Source: Tomocerus qinae (lineage: Eukaryota > Arthropoda > Collembola > Entomobryomorpha > Tomoceridae). Taken from it: DNA of 64,000 nucleotides. The notes under the pieces are model-generated. The model was given only the letters and a program-made list of their open reading frames with translations. It was not told where the DNA came from and ran no database searches. The stretch is from assembly GCA_020055645.1 (NCBI GenBank), contig CM034546.1, positions 122,004,375 through 122,068,374 of the forward strand, in the 5' to 3' direction. The position numbers and the translations under genes were made by a program. The stretch's first letter is position 1; each line of letters begins with the position of its first letter. Positions 50,101-64,000 of the stretch are shown here, one piece after another.

Positions 50101-53100
50101 TGCAGGTATAGTTAATGAGTACAAGATAAATTTTGATTACTTTGAACATGCTACAGCAAATAGACAAAATTAGCGAGGTGATAAGAAAAGCGAAAAAAGC
50201 AGAACGCGTGTCAAGCCAAAACGTCAACTTGTCCGAGTCATGTCACGTCAAGGAAAAAAAAGTCAAGATGTGCACAGGACATAAACTTAGAAGAATGTTC
50301 TAGCAAGGTAGAAAATTACGTTATCTCAGGTTTCGTGCCAACAATGGATACGTGTTTAAAAGTACCTGCAGAAACTATGCCTAATAAGGAAACCAAAGAC
50401 TTGGAAACTGCATCACGTTTTAAGTTGTTAATTTGCATTTTGATATTATTTAGAGTGTTGACAAAAGATACCTAAATGTTTGCATAATGTCAAAAGGGTA
50501 AAATTATCTTGTATTTCTTCTAGGAATGATAAACGATTCCCTTTCTTGTTGCGTTGTAAACTTTAAAGACAGACATACAAGGTAGTACTATTTACAAATG
50601 ATATACACTCGCTTCTTTTGAAGTACATTTATGTAGTTGCATATCTTAAAAAATTGCAACCTTTAAGAAATTGAAGCACATTGAAATACAATGTTTGTTG
50701 TGTACACATTTCCGACATAGATGGAAAACAGACAGTAGTGAGTGTGCAACTGCCTTAGGTCGCTACTACTACTAGACAATAAGAGATTATGAATATTGTA
50801 CAATGGAATAAATTATTCCATTTAAACATATTATTATTACGCTATATGGTTATTCTCTAAGTATTTACTACTGCTTTTCGTCTGAGAACATTTGGTTAAT
50901 GTGCATATAGCCCAGTCCAACGAATTTGTTCATTCATATGAATTCTGGACTACCGGTATTTCAACATTGTATAATTTAACGTTCACCCATAACGACCTAC
51001 TGCGGTAATCAGTATAAATTATTATCACAATATGACAGTTCTCGAGTAGGTACGCATTTCTTCACAGCCAAAAGCTGTATATTATGCTATAAGGATATGC
51101 TATGCCATTAGCTAATGTTGTTTGCTCTACCTTCTACTACCTTTCAGATAATCTTTTCAGCCTAAAGCAAACGCATAAGTGTGAATGCACACTCTCGATA
51201 TGATCTCTTGCAGCTCTACATAAACAACGAGTCTTTTGTCAAAAAATTATTGAAATTCATCTGATTTTAATTGAATGGTAGGAAAAACTTGATTCTTTTC
51301 TAGAGTGTGGGCAGTACAATAACGTGAGCTGCCTTCGTTTCTTTGAATTTCTTATTAGTTGCCTATATAATATATTGATTGACCCTGCCTTGTCTCTCTA
51401 CCTAACTCTAATGCTTTGCACAATAACTGAAGAATTTAGGTATTTAGGTAACTAGACTGTTAATAGTGTTACTGCAATACTCTATCACAACAAAACATTC
51501 ATTACAGCATTCATATTTACGATGTCATAGTAGAAATTCAGATTTTATTTATGAAGGCTACCATTAGGTCACTTCAGCTTAACATTTAGTTCACAACCAA
51601 CTATTTTATGCTAAGTAGGAAACTGTAATCGAAAATTATACTGATTACATCGTCAAATATTAATTTTAATTAATAATTAACATTTCTTCTTGAAAACCCA
51701 GAAAGAAACTTAATTTTACACAATGCATAATAAAGTAGACAAAAATGATAACGATTTCATTAAGTTGATTAACACTATATGAAATAGATTATGTACTACT
51801 CACTCCAAGTTCAATTGCAATACTATTTAAATTGCTACTCATTTCGAAATGATGTAAATATCTACAAGTTTAATTGCCCTAACCATGAAATAATAAAATC
51901 TCATTTTTTTCATTAAAAGCAGAGCAAAGGCTAATGAGTCGTTTCTGTACCAGTTACAAAGGGTTCAAATTGTGTTGATTTGTTATTATTTATTCACTAC
52001 AATTAATAACAATGCATGTTAGCTAATTTTGAATTTGTTTCGTTCTATATGTACGTGTCATGTATGCATTATGTGTATCAAGTGATTGTGTGTTCAGATT
52101 TCACGTTCTTATTTACTTACGTAGGTCTATTAGACCTTTTTGTCTTCCAGGTTGCATTACGTAATCACGATCGGACATACTACTGTGCACGTACTTACTC
52201 TAATTATACACCTTTGCTATACTATTCTATGCATAATAACTAGATGTACCTTGTATACCTACAAAAAATTAGTATATCTATATCTGAAAGGAGTTTTAAC
52301 GACACTTTCATGAATTTACCCACGTTAATCACTAAATGCCGGTAGCAAGTACTAAAAATTAAGCATTTGATGATATTTAGTTACAGAGTACTTTAATATT
52401 AAAGTCCGTATTTGTGTAACATTTGCGTACTTGTACCTGTAAGCGAATGCATGGTACGCACATTTCAAGAAACAATGTGTAGAATGTCAAAATGTAAATA
52501 TTGAGTTTATACTGTGCAATGAGAAAAGTTGTGTACATATAAAAGTGCATAGTAAGCGTAAATGAACTTACAATGCATGGAGTACTTACTAGTTGTAAAT
52601 TGAGTTGCAGAAAGAATCTAATTGTTTATATGCACATTGAAGAACTTGATGAAATCTCAACTAATAAGATAAAGGAGTGGTCTGTGGTGTGGCAAATATA
52701 TTTTTTATTTCGTTCCTTAACTTTATCTCTTTCGTACCTGAGTATAGCTTTAATGGTATCAGTAGCTGTTAGCTATAGAACAGCCTGGGAATTTTTCTAG
52801 AGAATTATTGTCTTTGACTATGCTATGTTGTGTCAATCTGTTTTATAGTGATACTAATAACACTGATTGAATATATACACGCATAATGAGAGAGGCAGAG
52901 CAAAATGATAATGTTTGTAGGAATACCCAAGGAAATAAGTCTCATAGTCACAACAGAAGGCATTACAAATTACAAAATCAACTACACACTGATAAACTCT
53001 GATATCGTAGTGCAGTTAAGTTTTTACTACGAAATAAAATAGTTTTTCTCTGTTTAAAATAGTTTCTTTTTCTGATATTTACATCATTGATTCACATTGG

Positions 53101-56100
53101 TCGACTTTCTTACTAGTTTTCCACTGTCTGGGTTGAGTAGTACTTGAGTTTATTGCATTAGTGTAGTAAACATGACAGAACAATGACAATTAGCGTTAAC
53201 TTGTGTATTTACTTGGACTTTAACTTGTTGCTAATATGTAATCCTTCAGTAAATGGTAGAAAATGAAGTTCTCAGAGCAAGTTGTACATGGTAAGTACAA
53301 TAACAGCCTGTCGTCGTCCACACGGCACAAAGAATCAGATGGCCACACTCTTTTGTTGTTATGAAATTCTATTATAGGTGCATTAACGGTCAGAGTGTTG
53401 AAATGTCTATTACATGAATTACAATATGCAAGCTAACTAAAGCGATTAAGGTATTTTACTCATTGTTTATCTTGATTTTCATAGTATTTCATAGTATCAA
53501 TGTTGAACAAGTTCTTATACAAGCTAAATAACAATAACAGTAATAACAATGAATATATTAGAAAAGCTAGTCAACAGAGTTTTGTCGTTAAAGATATTTC
53601 AGTAATCTCAACTGTGATAAGAGTAATAAATGGTAAAGTCGTAACTAATGACCGTGATGCACTTTTCGGATGAGTAATAAGAGTAACTCACTACTAAATT
53701 GCTTACGTCTTGAATTTTTTTGGCAGTAGTGAGTAGCCAAAAGGATGTCTACATATCAAATGCAATAATTCATTGCATTTGGTTAACGCAATCATAGCTC
53801 TATTAACCTGTAGAGTAGTTTTATTTTTCTAATAAAATTATAAAGTACCCATTATTCACTTTGTGGCTACTAATCCTATTGTTACTACATAGGTATGCTA
53901 CATTAGCATAAGTAGGTAGTATACAATAGTTGTTAGGACATAATAGAGGTACTTAATCCAACTAATCTTAACAAGTTGAACATATTTAATAGATTAAAGT
54001 CATTTAATTGTCATCGTAGATAGTGTAACACCTGCTAACTATATTAAATTACTAAAATGGTAGCATAACTTAAAGATTCCAAAATGATTCTTCGTGACTT
54101 GATGTCCTACTCTTCTTTCTACAAAATCTTAATTAATGTTAAACCTTTTTTCGATAAGGAGTTACATAAGTACCTATAAAAAGTTAGATACAATTTATCA
54201 AAGGAAAGTGTAAGCAAAGCAATTCGTGCACCCACTTAACTCTATTCTTTACAGAATCTAAAGATTGATTGCACCTGCCGTTCTTTATTAGTTCTTCTCC
54301 AATCCTTATGATTACTTTGTATTTACTATGAAGTAATAGGTATCTTTCTCAAAAACTTATTGATTAGTTTGTAAGGAATGTTGAAGGTAAACATTTGACA
54401 TAGAAATTATATAGTCACAAAGAGACTTTGAGACTTGGATGATTTATCTAATACAAATTAGCCCCTTGCTGTGAGTTATGAATTAGCTAATCAAATTCCA
54501 TGAAAATAATCTTTTCTATCTAACCAATAAGCCCACGAGCTAATCTATTGTTCAATGTTGAGTTATTATAAATATGACATCTAATAGAATCTAATCATAT
54601 CCTAATCATACACTTATACTATACTATATTTAATAGACTCTATAACGATCTACTAATTAACTTGCACATTTATAAATTCTTTTGTTGGACCAACGCCCCC
54701 AAAAAAGTTCCATTCATTCCCTTCATGTCATAAGAAGTTATAAAAGTTATTATTTAATTCTACAAAAAAGATTTGGTTGGAGACTGTTGCACAAGTGTAC
54801 TTACGCTAATGATTTTTTGCCGGTTTACATGTCACTTACTCTCTGGTAAACACAAATAATTAATGCATGCTCGGAGAAGTATTACGAAAAATGCTATTCT
54901 AAGTACAGACTCTTTGCATGCATAGAATTTATTCATTATAAATTTTTTATTCTGTCAACAAGAACCAAATTTACACCAAGGTCCAAGGTTTCTATTAAGA
55001 CTTGCTATTCATTTCCAATTATCTAAAAAATATTTTGGCAGTAAAAAGGTGTAAAATTGTTAGATGATTGACAGACAATATAAAATGTTCACATCAATTT
55101 ATTTTAGCATCAATTTATTGCGTTTATGTCATTTTAATTTTCAGTAAATCTAAAAAGTAATTTGTAACAAACATATAATGTCAATTTAGATTCGTTCCAA
55201 AATGACTTGATCAACGAAATGTAAAAGACTATTAACTTTACTCTTTAGCGATACCTTTAGCAAATCATCAACAATGGCATGTTATCAATAGGTAATCATT
55301 TGCAAACATTTATTTATGTTACGCACAATATTAAAATTGACATTCCTAGTATGCTGTAGGGCAGTCTTGCTTTACACTCCCGTTTAGCTTGTCCTACTTT
55401 TATAACAGATGTGGCTGGTCATATTAAAGAGTTAATACGTATGCATAGGGACTATATGAAAATAATGCACAGACTTGATGATTCTATGGAACTATATTAT
55501 TAAAGGTACTGTGACTAAGTACCTATATAAGTGGGTAGGTAAAAATAATATGGGAATAGGTAGCTATATCCAATATCAACCACTTTCGCTTTCATACACA
55601 AACTTATGATTTTACGACTGTTAGCGAGATAGTAAATACATGTGGCTGGCAAGTACTACTAGTTTGCAGGTGGAGGTATTTTAGTTCTCACTGAGCAACG
55701 ATAAATATTCCTTTACAGCCTCTTCTTGTATACTATAAGTTATATAAAAGAGAGTGAGTGGAAGTATTTAGTTAGTACGTGCAGTAGAATGCAAGTGATA
55801 TACGGTGGCATTTATTTTATGTTTAGCAATGGAGATAAGATGAAACGGAGTAGAATGGGGTTTATCTGATGGGACGTTAACTCAAGTTAAAGCTCATAAT
55901 AATGCTAATCAGTCCATTCCAAGCTACTCTCAACGACTTGCTTTTTATTACGAGACTTAATTTTCAACGCCCATTAGATAATCAGTGGACTGTCGAGCTC
56001 ACTCAGACTCTTTCATGAATGAACCTACTACGAGACAAATTGAAACGATAAGTTCTAAAAGGGCAGGACATGTCAGGAGTCAGACAGAAGAGGTATATAC

Positions 56101-58236
56101 TATTACATAGTAAAAATACGTAGGAGTAGAATGTATGGGGATAGTGTTACTAGTGCTTTACTCAGATATCAGAAGATACAAGACAAGGCAACAAAGAAAA
56201 GAGAGATTACAATGATGACAATGGGAGAAATTTTCATTTCAGTCAAGTTGTCTATGAAAATGTTATAGAAAAGAGATAAAAGTGTAGCGTGGGCGCTTTT
56301 TATATTTTGAACAGTTTCAGTTTACTAACATTTCTTCTCTCTTGCTCTCGTTTTGATATTCTATTTTAAAATTACTTGTTGCCTAATGTTGATACAGTGA
56401 AATTCACTCACATTCCCACAGTTAGACTCTGTAATAACTGTTACATACACACAATCCTATGTATAACAAGTTGTTCACATTACGCACATATAAAATTATA
56501 CTACAGACATAATAGCCATTAAGAATTGTAACTTTACTATTATGGAATGCATAAGAAAATTCATAATAATGCATCTATGGTATGATTTTTCATTAACCAC
56601 AAATTTTGTAGATTTATAATTACCAAGAATTGAGGTCTCCTTGTAGTAAAAGATCCTTGTATATAATATCATCAATTGAATCATTAATTTTCCCTTCATG
56701 CCTTGATTTGGTTGCAGATTGATGGAAAACAAATAATAATCAATCAAAGTGAATACGCACATTACTTAGAACAACTCATTTTCATGAACTTTCCCAAGAT
56801 TGTACCTTTTTCATACTCATCTTAACTTTATTAACAGATTTTACATGCATAACCACTTATTATTGTACTCCCTGACATTCATTTAAATATCACTGACGAT
56901 GAGTTACAAGTTCATTACAGAAGACAAGATTTTGCAATGTTGTTTGATAATTTTCGTGTGATTAGTGCTTGTTTTCTGATTTGGCACTCTTGCTACACGA
57001 ATTGTACATTAGAAAAGTTGTTTGCTAGAAATTCTAGATCATGGATTAAAGTATTTAATTAAATTCATATAGATTGAGACAGCATTTTTCAAGTTGTCAA
57101 GTACAAAATACAAATATAGACAGTAATTTGATGTACAAATTGTGGATTTAGAATATTTGCTTTTTTACCGTTAATATTTTGCCAATTAAAGTTTGCTACT
57201 AGATGCACTGAATTAAATTACTTATTAAAATAGATGACAGTGGGTAACTAAAATGCATAAGTAAAGTAGTAATGTGAAGTGAATGCGTTATTTCAAGTAG
57301 ATGCTTAAGAAGTAATTTATAGTTGAGATTTTAGTACATTCATTATATACCTTATGCCAATTATGACAGTAGACTTTGCATTACTAATGAAAATTAATAA
57401 ACATTGTATGCACCTGAATAGTAAATGCAGTTAGATGAAATCTCATAAGTACTACAGTCGACAGACACAATTCTTAGTAATTGACAGTTGCGATGATTAA
57501 TTATCACTCTTTGGTGTTTCGATTCTGCATTCCGATTCATAGTTATTAAATGTTTGTCTGCTCTCGTCAATAGCTCCATCTCAATTATTTTTCTTCGCAC
57601 GTGCAGACAATGCCGAATGATCTGATACTTTCATTCTTCTATTTAGCAATTTTTCACACACGGAAATGAGTCTAGCTAATGTAGTTCACTCTTGTATTCA
57701 CTTTTTACATGCAATGTTTATGAGTTATACAAATATCAATGAAAATAGGACTAATACTAAGATGCAAAATGTGTTCCAAATGATCACCCTCTTTGTATAG
57801 CAAGTAATTGCAAAATAGAAATGAGGTCCATGCATCTTGCATAAAAAAGTCGGTCTTTCCTCTTTCAACTTGATTCCTTCAGGGGAATTTCCATTTTGAT
57901 AATGTAGCACAAAATAAATAAGGAATCATCTTTAAATTGTGCCAATAAGTGTGTACACGACAGATGAGTGCAAATATGAAAAGAGATTTGATGTGCGTGT
58001 CAAAAAATCAAATATTTTACTAGTCACTTAGCCAAGGTAATAATTAAATGAGGATGTATCTGTACAAGGATATAAAGTAAAAGTGAGTACTTGGTAATTA
58101 TCTAGAGTGTTATACATACGTTATCTAATATTTGCAATGAAGAAATTCAGTCTTCGTGTGAAATATGTTGCAGATCTTTAAAATAAGACGTGTGACCCTT
58201 ATACGTACTAATTTTTATGTTTTTTTTGACTTACAG
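29180..58236. other. About 29 kb of gene-poor DNA upstream of the chitinase
   Basis: I found no frame with recognisable domains, no repeated splice-bounded exons, no tRNA-like B box and no intact transposon. Open frames here stay at or below about 100 codons and have intergenic composition. Because the chitinase start codon directly follows a 3' splice site, at least one 5' UTR exon, and with it the promoter, should lie somewhere in this stretch. I could not place it. An 11-bp hairpin lies at 46601-46636. Confidence 0.4.
46601..46636. repeat. 11-bp perfect inverted repeat, 14-nt loop
   Basis: TTGCCTTGTCT at 46601-46611 is the exact reverse complement of AGACAAGGCAA at 46626-46636. It stands alone, with no terminator-like U run or flanking repeat. 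Confidence 0.75.
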
Positions 58237-61200
58237 ATGTCCAGATTACGAAAAATGGACCGTAGCGTGTTGGGCGTGTGTCCACAGAACGAGGACAACT
58301 TCCCAGCAACAATTACAGACAAAACAGATTGGGATCTTGATGAGAATTCCTGTGACTCTGACTCAGCAGCACTGATTACGACACGAAAATTTAAAAAATC
58401 TCATTATTCAACGAAATCCTTTACGTCGGCATTTAGTAGTCCGAAGTTGTTGGTATTATTACTAGTCCTGTGTTCATCTCTTCAGTCAGCTGTAGCCAAG
58501 AGTGGTGGCAGTGGCGAGAAAAGAGTAGTTTGTTATTACACCAATTGGTCGGCTTACCGACAAGGCCCTGCCAAATTCTTACCGGATAATATCAATCCCT
58601 ACTTATGCACACATTTGATTTACGCATTTGGTGGACTTACTTCCGACTCTGGAATCAAACCTTTTGATAAATATCAAGATGTCGACAAAGGTAAGTCCTT
58701 CACTTATTGATGCATGCAATTAGAAACTGAAAACACGATATAGTCCTTTTTATGTGCGTGAATATAAAATTCAATGCTAGAATTAACATTTCCTCTCACA
58801 TTTTAGGAGGCTACACGAAATTCAATGGACTGAAAACATACAACAAAGCCTTAAAGACATTAATTGCAATCGGAGGATGGAATGAAGGCTCCGGAAGATT
58901 TTCAAAATTAGTAGCTGAAGCAGAAAGTCGGAAAACGTTCATTAAACATGCCATTAGATTTCTCAGACAGCATCATTTCGATGGATTAGATTTAGATTGG
59001 GAATATCCTGCTTCTCGTGAAGGCAGTGAACCCGAGGACAAGAAAAACTACGCAATTTTTATCAAGGTAAAGAAATTAAAGTTCTTGAAAAATAATAACA
59101 GTTGTGCTTACCTGCAGGTTTGTAATGAATTGTTACTCGTAACATTTGTAATGACTTAACGAAACTGCGTGTCACCTCTTTCTCTATTTTCCCACGTTTT
59201 TCTTGACCAAATGTTAAGGATTAGCTTTGCTTGAGTGAGACTAAAATGAAACCTCATCTATCATGATATCATTGCCGACTGTTGATGATCCTAATACATT
59301 TAGAATTAGTTTCAAATACCAAATGACATAATGGATTATGATTATGTAACTACTTCAGTAATTGAGTTTAAGGTGGAGTAGTCTATTAGACGAATTCTAT
59401 GAATTAAGAAAAGAATTCAATTGTAGATTAAATTATAGCCGTGAAAAATGCAGGGTGAGTATTTTTTCAAAAGGTTGGTCACAAAGAAAATAAAGTATCA
59501 TTCATATCTATTTATATCTATGCCTAATCAGATCAAGACAGACACTTGAGAACATTAGAAAACCTTATAATTTTTATTAGACGCGAGTTAACAGATAGTT
59601 GAGCTTAGCTCATTCATCGTCCGCATTGCTCCCACCTTGGCCTATTTTACTCCACTTTATTCTTTTAGTGTTATTACGCTGATTAACGCTGTTATGAACT
59701 TTAGCAAGTCGTAACTTATTCATCCCGACCCCTTGCTTACCCATTGTTAATTCTCCCTACTTATTTATCAAGCTGAACTGACCTGAACTCTATTAAATGT
59801 TAGCAGCTACTTATTATAAAAAGGATTTCTTTTACCATGCACGACATTTGTCATTTAACAAATATTTCTGTAGTTGTAATATCACTGTCTCAAAAGTATC
59901 ATTATACATTAAGAATCTTTGTATTTATAAATTGGACCGGTTAATTGTGTATTATTTGTATAACTTGTGTAAATTGCCGAAATATTGTGAATAGGTACCT
60001 GTCTTTTGGTAGTGCCATTGAGCTTAATAGGTAAATCTGTTTATACAGGTAATTGTAAGTGAGTCCTATTAAGGTTAGAGTCAGCTTTAAGCTGAATGCA
60101 CATAAACTGGGACTCATAATAATATACGCATTTTACTTTCGTTGAGTTACTTTATGACTATGACCATGGCTTCATTTTAATGGGATGTCCTCAGGTCACT
60201 ACACTTAATTGTCAGTTTTCTCCTTCCTGCCGTAGACTTTTAGATGCATTCCATCATATACAAAATCCATTAAGTTATCTTAGACATTAAACTTTTCACA
60301 CAAGGATACATTTAAATCCTTTAGAAATAAAGGTAGGTTATGTTTAGTCAGAAAATGCACTTTAGTAATGAGTAATAAACACTTAGGTACTCATTGATGA
60401 AAAAATTGAGTCTAGTGTTAAAGAACATTGCGAGATAATTAAATCACCTTACATAACCTTATCACAAATTACAGTACAATAGTGCCGAACTGTTCTGAAT
60501 TCAAAATCAAAGCTGCAATTAAAAATTAGCAAAAACTCGTGAACTATCATTATTAGGTGACTGAAATGCAAGTTCTCTTACACTCGCCCTAATTCAATAT
60601 CCCAATTTTCAACAATCGAATTACAAGTGAGGAAAAATCAATCATTCACACTTAATTTGTATACTATGTGTATGTACAGGTATATGCAGGATTAGTGTGT
60701 AAGAGCCACTGAGCTCAACAATTAGAGATACTTGTTTTTACAATTCAATACACTATCGAAATCCATGCAATTTCTTGTAGCTGAGAGTAGGGCGAGTGAA
60801 CAATTTGACTCATACGCCGCATCATGTATAATTTAAGGCTAAAGGTACAAAGTCACTATCTCGCCAACCTCAGAAATTTAGATACACTTACACCTGAGTA
60901 GAAAACATCCTGTTGCAACTAATGCAATGGTATCAATAAATATGAATTAATAATGATAGACGAAAAGTATAATGGAAAATTGAAATTAAGTTGTAAGAAG
61001 ACACGATAAGCAATAAAGCGTGAATTAGAATATAAATTAAATAATTGTAAGCACTACAGACACAGCTTGCCTCTACATCTTAATAGCTGACAATTACGAT
61101 TCATTAAGTATGAAAACAACCCACTCAAATGCAAAAGATTTTTGCATGTATTTCCACGAGGTTTTTCTTATTCTTTGCCAATACTAGTCTATAGTATAGC

Positions 61201-64000
61201 AATTATTTGAAATCATAATTTTGCACAAAAATTCAGCTCATGTATGTAATTTTCGCAAATACCATATCTCGTTCAGTGAGTTTGTGGCTTGTGGTTGTAA
61301 GTGTACCACCGATATGTATGCTGGGTTAAATTGCCTGTCAGAAAATTATACAGTATGAAGATTTAACTAATAACGTTGTTGTCTTGTCCGTTTGCAGGAA
61401 CTCCGCGAGGCTTTCGAAGATGAAAGTAAATCAACAGGTCGGAATCGCCTCCTTTTGACAATTGCTGTACCGGCTGGTATTGAGTGGATCCAGAAAGGTT
61501 TCGACATACCTGTCATTAACAAGTGAGTTATCTCCTCTGTTTGTTATTCTCCTGTCACCTTATAATTACGTAGAGATCAGATGTCATCATCACCTCTACC
61601 AAATCTGTGACCAAATAATTGTGGAAATTGAACCGCTTCCTGACCATATAGTTTGTGTGTATCACATAATCATATGGCTAGGATAATTACAAAAGAATTT
61701 CCAACTTTTTCAATCATTTTCGGTCACAGCTGTCCGAGACTAACAATATTATTATTTTTGTGGTAATTGGTCAGTATTTCAACCATAAGTGGATACAATT
61801 CATTGGTATTACATAGTTTTATCATAGTACCAGTACCTACTAGTAGTAAGTACACCCAATTGCAATTATGTACGTACAAGAAAAGCTGTGCTTGACAATG
61901 CAATAGCTAGAAAAGTAAAAATAACTATAATAGCTCATTCTGCAATTTCACCTTTTTTTCTACATTCTAATGATGGAGTACTTTTGTAAAGCGAATGTAC
62001 TTGTAGTCATATATATTTATGACTAGATGAAATGTGCAATTATAGATGGAAAGGTGGAATAGAGCTACGGATAAGTTACAATGAGGTAGAAATGGAATTG
62101 AATGTCAGAATTGAACATTAATAAACAGGAATAATTAACGAAGCAATTATAAAGTGCCCCTGCGGCTTCCACCGCTGGTTACAATGTCCATTGTCACCAC
62201 GCCAGATTACACTGTCCATTGTCACTGTCAAAAATGTATAGAGGAGAGTCCCATTATCATTACCTTTAGGTAGAATTTTGCAAAGCGGTGATAATTACGA
62301 TAAGGAACTCACTCTTTCATTAAGCATATTATTGCAATTGTGAATTGACAATGAATGCGTAATACAATCGGCATCACTAAAGCTAATGGTCGCTTGACCT
62401 GATTTAGTTTAATTCATTCAATTGTAACTAATTTACCTGTAGTTACGCCATTTGTCTATTCAACCTCCTCATCGAGTTCCATTGAATTACTTGTTATTAG
62501 TCATACTATTACTTTCCTCAATTGTACTTATATATCTTTGTGTCGTAATATCAATCAAAATATTTCACCTAAGAACTATGTACTTAATTGAATTCTTAAT
62601 GACCACCAGGTCGATTGCACTATATTAAACGACATTCCCAACTTTATTACGATTTAATATTTGCAGCCTATTTCGTACTATATACACACATAAATCTTTA
62701 TTGAAAAGTCAAAAATTAATTAAATGTTTTCCATGAAAGAAATGTGGATTTCTTCAATCTGCTCACCTATGATTACCATGCATCTACGGAGCCCAATGCT
62801 AATCACCATGCCCCATTGAAAGCTAAGGAAGGATTATCCGAATATGACTGGAAGGGACAACTTAATATTGTAAGTGTACCTTAATACTTGTCATTGTTGT
62901 TTTAATAGAGATATAACTTCAGGTGAAAAAGTTTAATTACTACGTGTCTACATTCTTTGGGATAACATTATTTTACTTAATTTCTTTCAGGAATACTCTA
63001 TCAATTATTACTTGAAAGAAGGAGCTGATCCTGACAAATTAGTTGTTGGTTTACCTACTTATGGAAGATCATATACATTGTTCAACCCAGAAAGCTACGA
63101 TGTGGGTGCACCTTCTTCCGGTCCTGGTACTAAAGGAAAATACACAAAGGAACCTGGATATTTGGCTTATTACGAGGTAATTATTTACTATATCCACCCA
63201 ATACTATAGAAATACCTATTAACTTTCTGTCAAGGATTAATAGTAGTTAGAATAATTTCTGTCAAGTATGAATTGTCTGTTAAGTGACATAATCTCTTCG
63301 TGATAACAATGAAAGTGTGAATAATTTTTGCAATCAGGCTACTGATACATAGCAGAACGGAACAAGATGCGTCTTCCGTTTTGATAAGGCTAATTGATTA
63401 TTTACTGTCACGCAAATCTTAGGGAAATATCTTAAAAGTGTGTGATAATATAAACACGACATTTTTGTGTTGACGATTAACGCTCAAAAAGCTAGTTTTA
63501 ATTCACGATTTATAACCAATTTTTATACTTGTATTTGTTTATTCAGTCTTAGTCTGATTCACACGGTTTGTTTGTGTGGTGTGTGGCACATAATTATTGA
63601 TCTATCACATCCCAAGCTTTAGTAAACCATCTCTACCTTAAATCAGGACACAATAATAGACTCCATTTGAGTAAAGTATTGAGGTCTTCGTTTGTGGTCT
63701 CAAATTGCTGCCGTTGTGGTAAATGATAGGGTAGGCCACAGATGAGATTACACAATACTATCGTGCATCTCATCATAGAGACATTATGTTAATACTCTTT
63801 AGCTATCTGTATAATATCATTTAGTATATTTGGGAATATTTATTGGTGATCTTTTTGACTTTTAATTAACTCAAAAGAGAATAATCATGTTGATCATAAC
63901 GAGTACAAACAAACACGAACAAATGGAATTGCACGTGTGTGTTGTACTTGTAATGGTGATTTAGTAGCTCTCGCTCTTACGTTTAACATTTACAGGTCAA
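58237..64000 (+). CDS. Group III (Cht7-type) membrane-anchored chitinase, 5' part
   Basis: This enzyme hydrolyses chitin at the cell surface or cuticle. Coding exons are 58237-58690, 58807-59066, 61398-61522, 62740-62869, 62991-63176 and from 63996 on (five bases inside the window); all junctions are GT-AG and in phase. The 385 residues seen comprise a cytoplasmic N-terminus (1-70), a membrane span or signal anchor (LLVLLLVLCSSLQSAVA, 71-87), and the first GH18 domain from about 95: KRVVCYYTNWSAYR, TLIAIGGWNEGSGRF (169-183), the catalytic FDGLDLDWEYPA (209-220, acid E217 with D210, D213 and D215 all present), and LTYDYH and VVGLPTYGRSY. An N-terminal anchor with this GH18 type is the mark of group III chitinases, which usually carry a second GH18 domain and a CBM14; those would lie beyond the window. 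ATG 58237 directly follows TTACAG, so the 5' UTR is split. An ATG at 58165 lies in that presumed intron and is not used. Confidence 0.93.
62179..62225. repeat. Two-copy direct repeat in a chitinase intron
   Basis: The 19-nt unit TTACAATGTCCATTGTCAC at 62179-62197 recurs with one change at 62207-62225, a period of 28 nt. It lies in the intron between exons 3 and 4 of the chitinase gene. Confidence 0.8.

Noticed and set aside
1-64000. Search by eye for tRNA, rRNA, CRISPR, LINE/LTR or virus-like sequences
   Set aside because: No tRNA B-box with a foldable partner, no reverse transcriptase or integrase motifs, no regular spacer arrays and no long terminal repeats were noticed. A systematic scan (tRNAscan-SE, RepeatMasker, Infernal) would be more sensitive.

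Overview
The window is AT-rich animal nuclear DNA, most likely from an arthropod. Genes are broken by spliceosomal introns, many only about 77-125 nt long and others of several kb. One gene is a membrane-anchored group III (Cht7-type) chitinase, a family typical of chitin-moulting animals. The species cannot be fixed from the sequence. I saw no rRNA, tRNA, CRISPR array, intact transposon or virus-like relic.

Layout. 1-3.2 kb: no gene seen. 3.24-4.45 kb (+): a small secreted protein with 12 cysteines and a hydrophobic, probably GPI-anchoring tail; a three-copy tandem repeat lies just before its start. 5.48-6.17 kb (-): a three-exon gene for a secreted proline-rich protein that I do not recognise. 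6.8-13.3 kb (-): a Y-box cold-shock-domain protein with six common coding exons and alternative terminal exons that give two or three different C-termini; its 5' end is a CpG-rich, strongly strand-asymmetric tract. 13.3-18.05 kb: intergenic. 18.05-22.48 kb (-): a complete DNA ligase 1 gene in 12 coding exons. Its first exon and a half encode an in-frame N-terminal extension of 87 residues ahead of the PCNA-binding start, which looks like a mitochondrial targeting form. 22.5-58.2 kb: about 36 kb with no convincing gene. It holds a strong 20-bp-core hairpin, two weak ORF candidates and short repeats. 58.24-64.0 kb (+): the first five coding exons, and the first bases of a sixth, of the Cht7-type chitinase; the gene runs off the end of the window.

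The genes are unrelated housekeeping (ligase, Y-box) and extracellular (chitinase, Cys-rich, Pro-rich) functions and do not form a pathway or cluster. No new multi-gene system is evident. The points most worth testing are the dual-start ligase, the Y-box alternative 3' ends and the hairpin at 22.9-23.0 kb. All exon boundaries were read by eye from splice consensus and reading-frame continuity, without transcript data.
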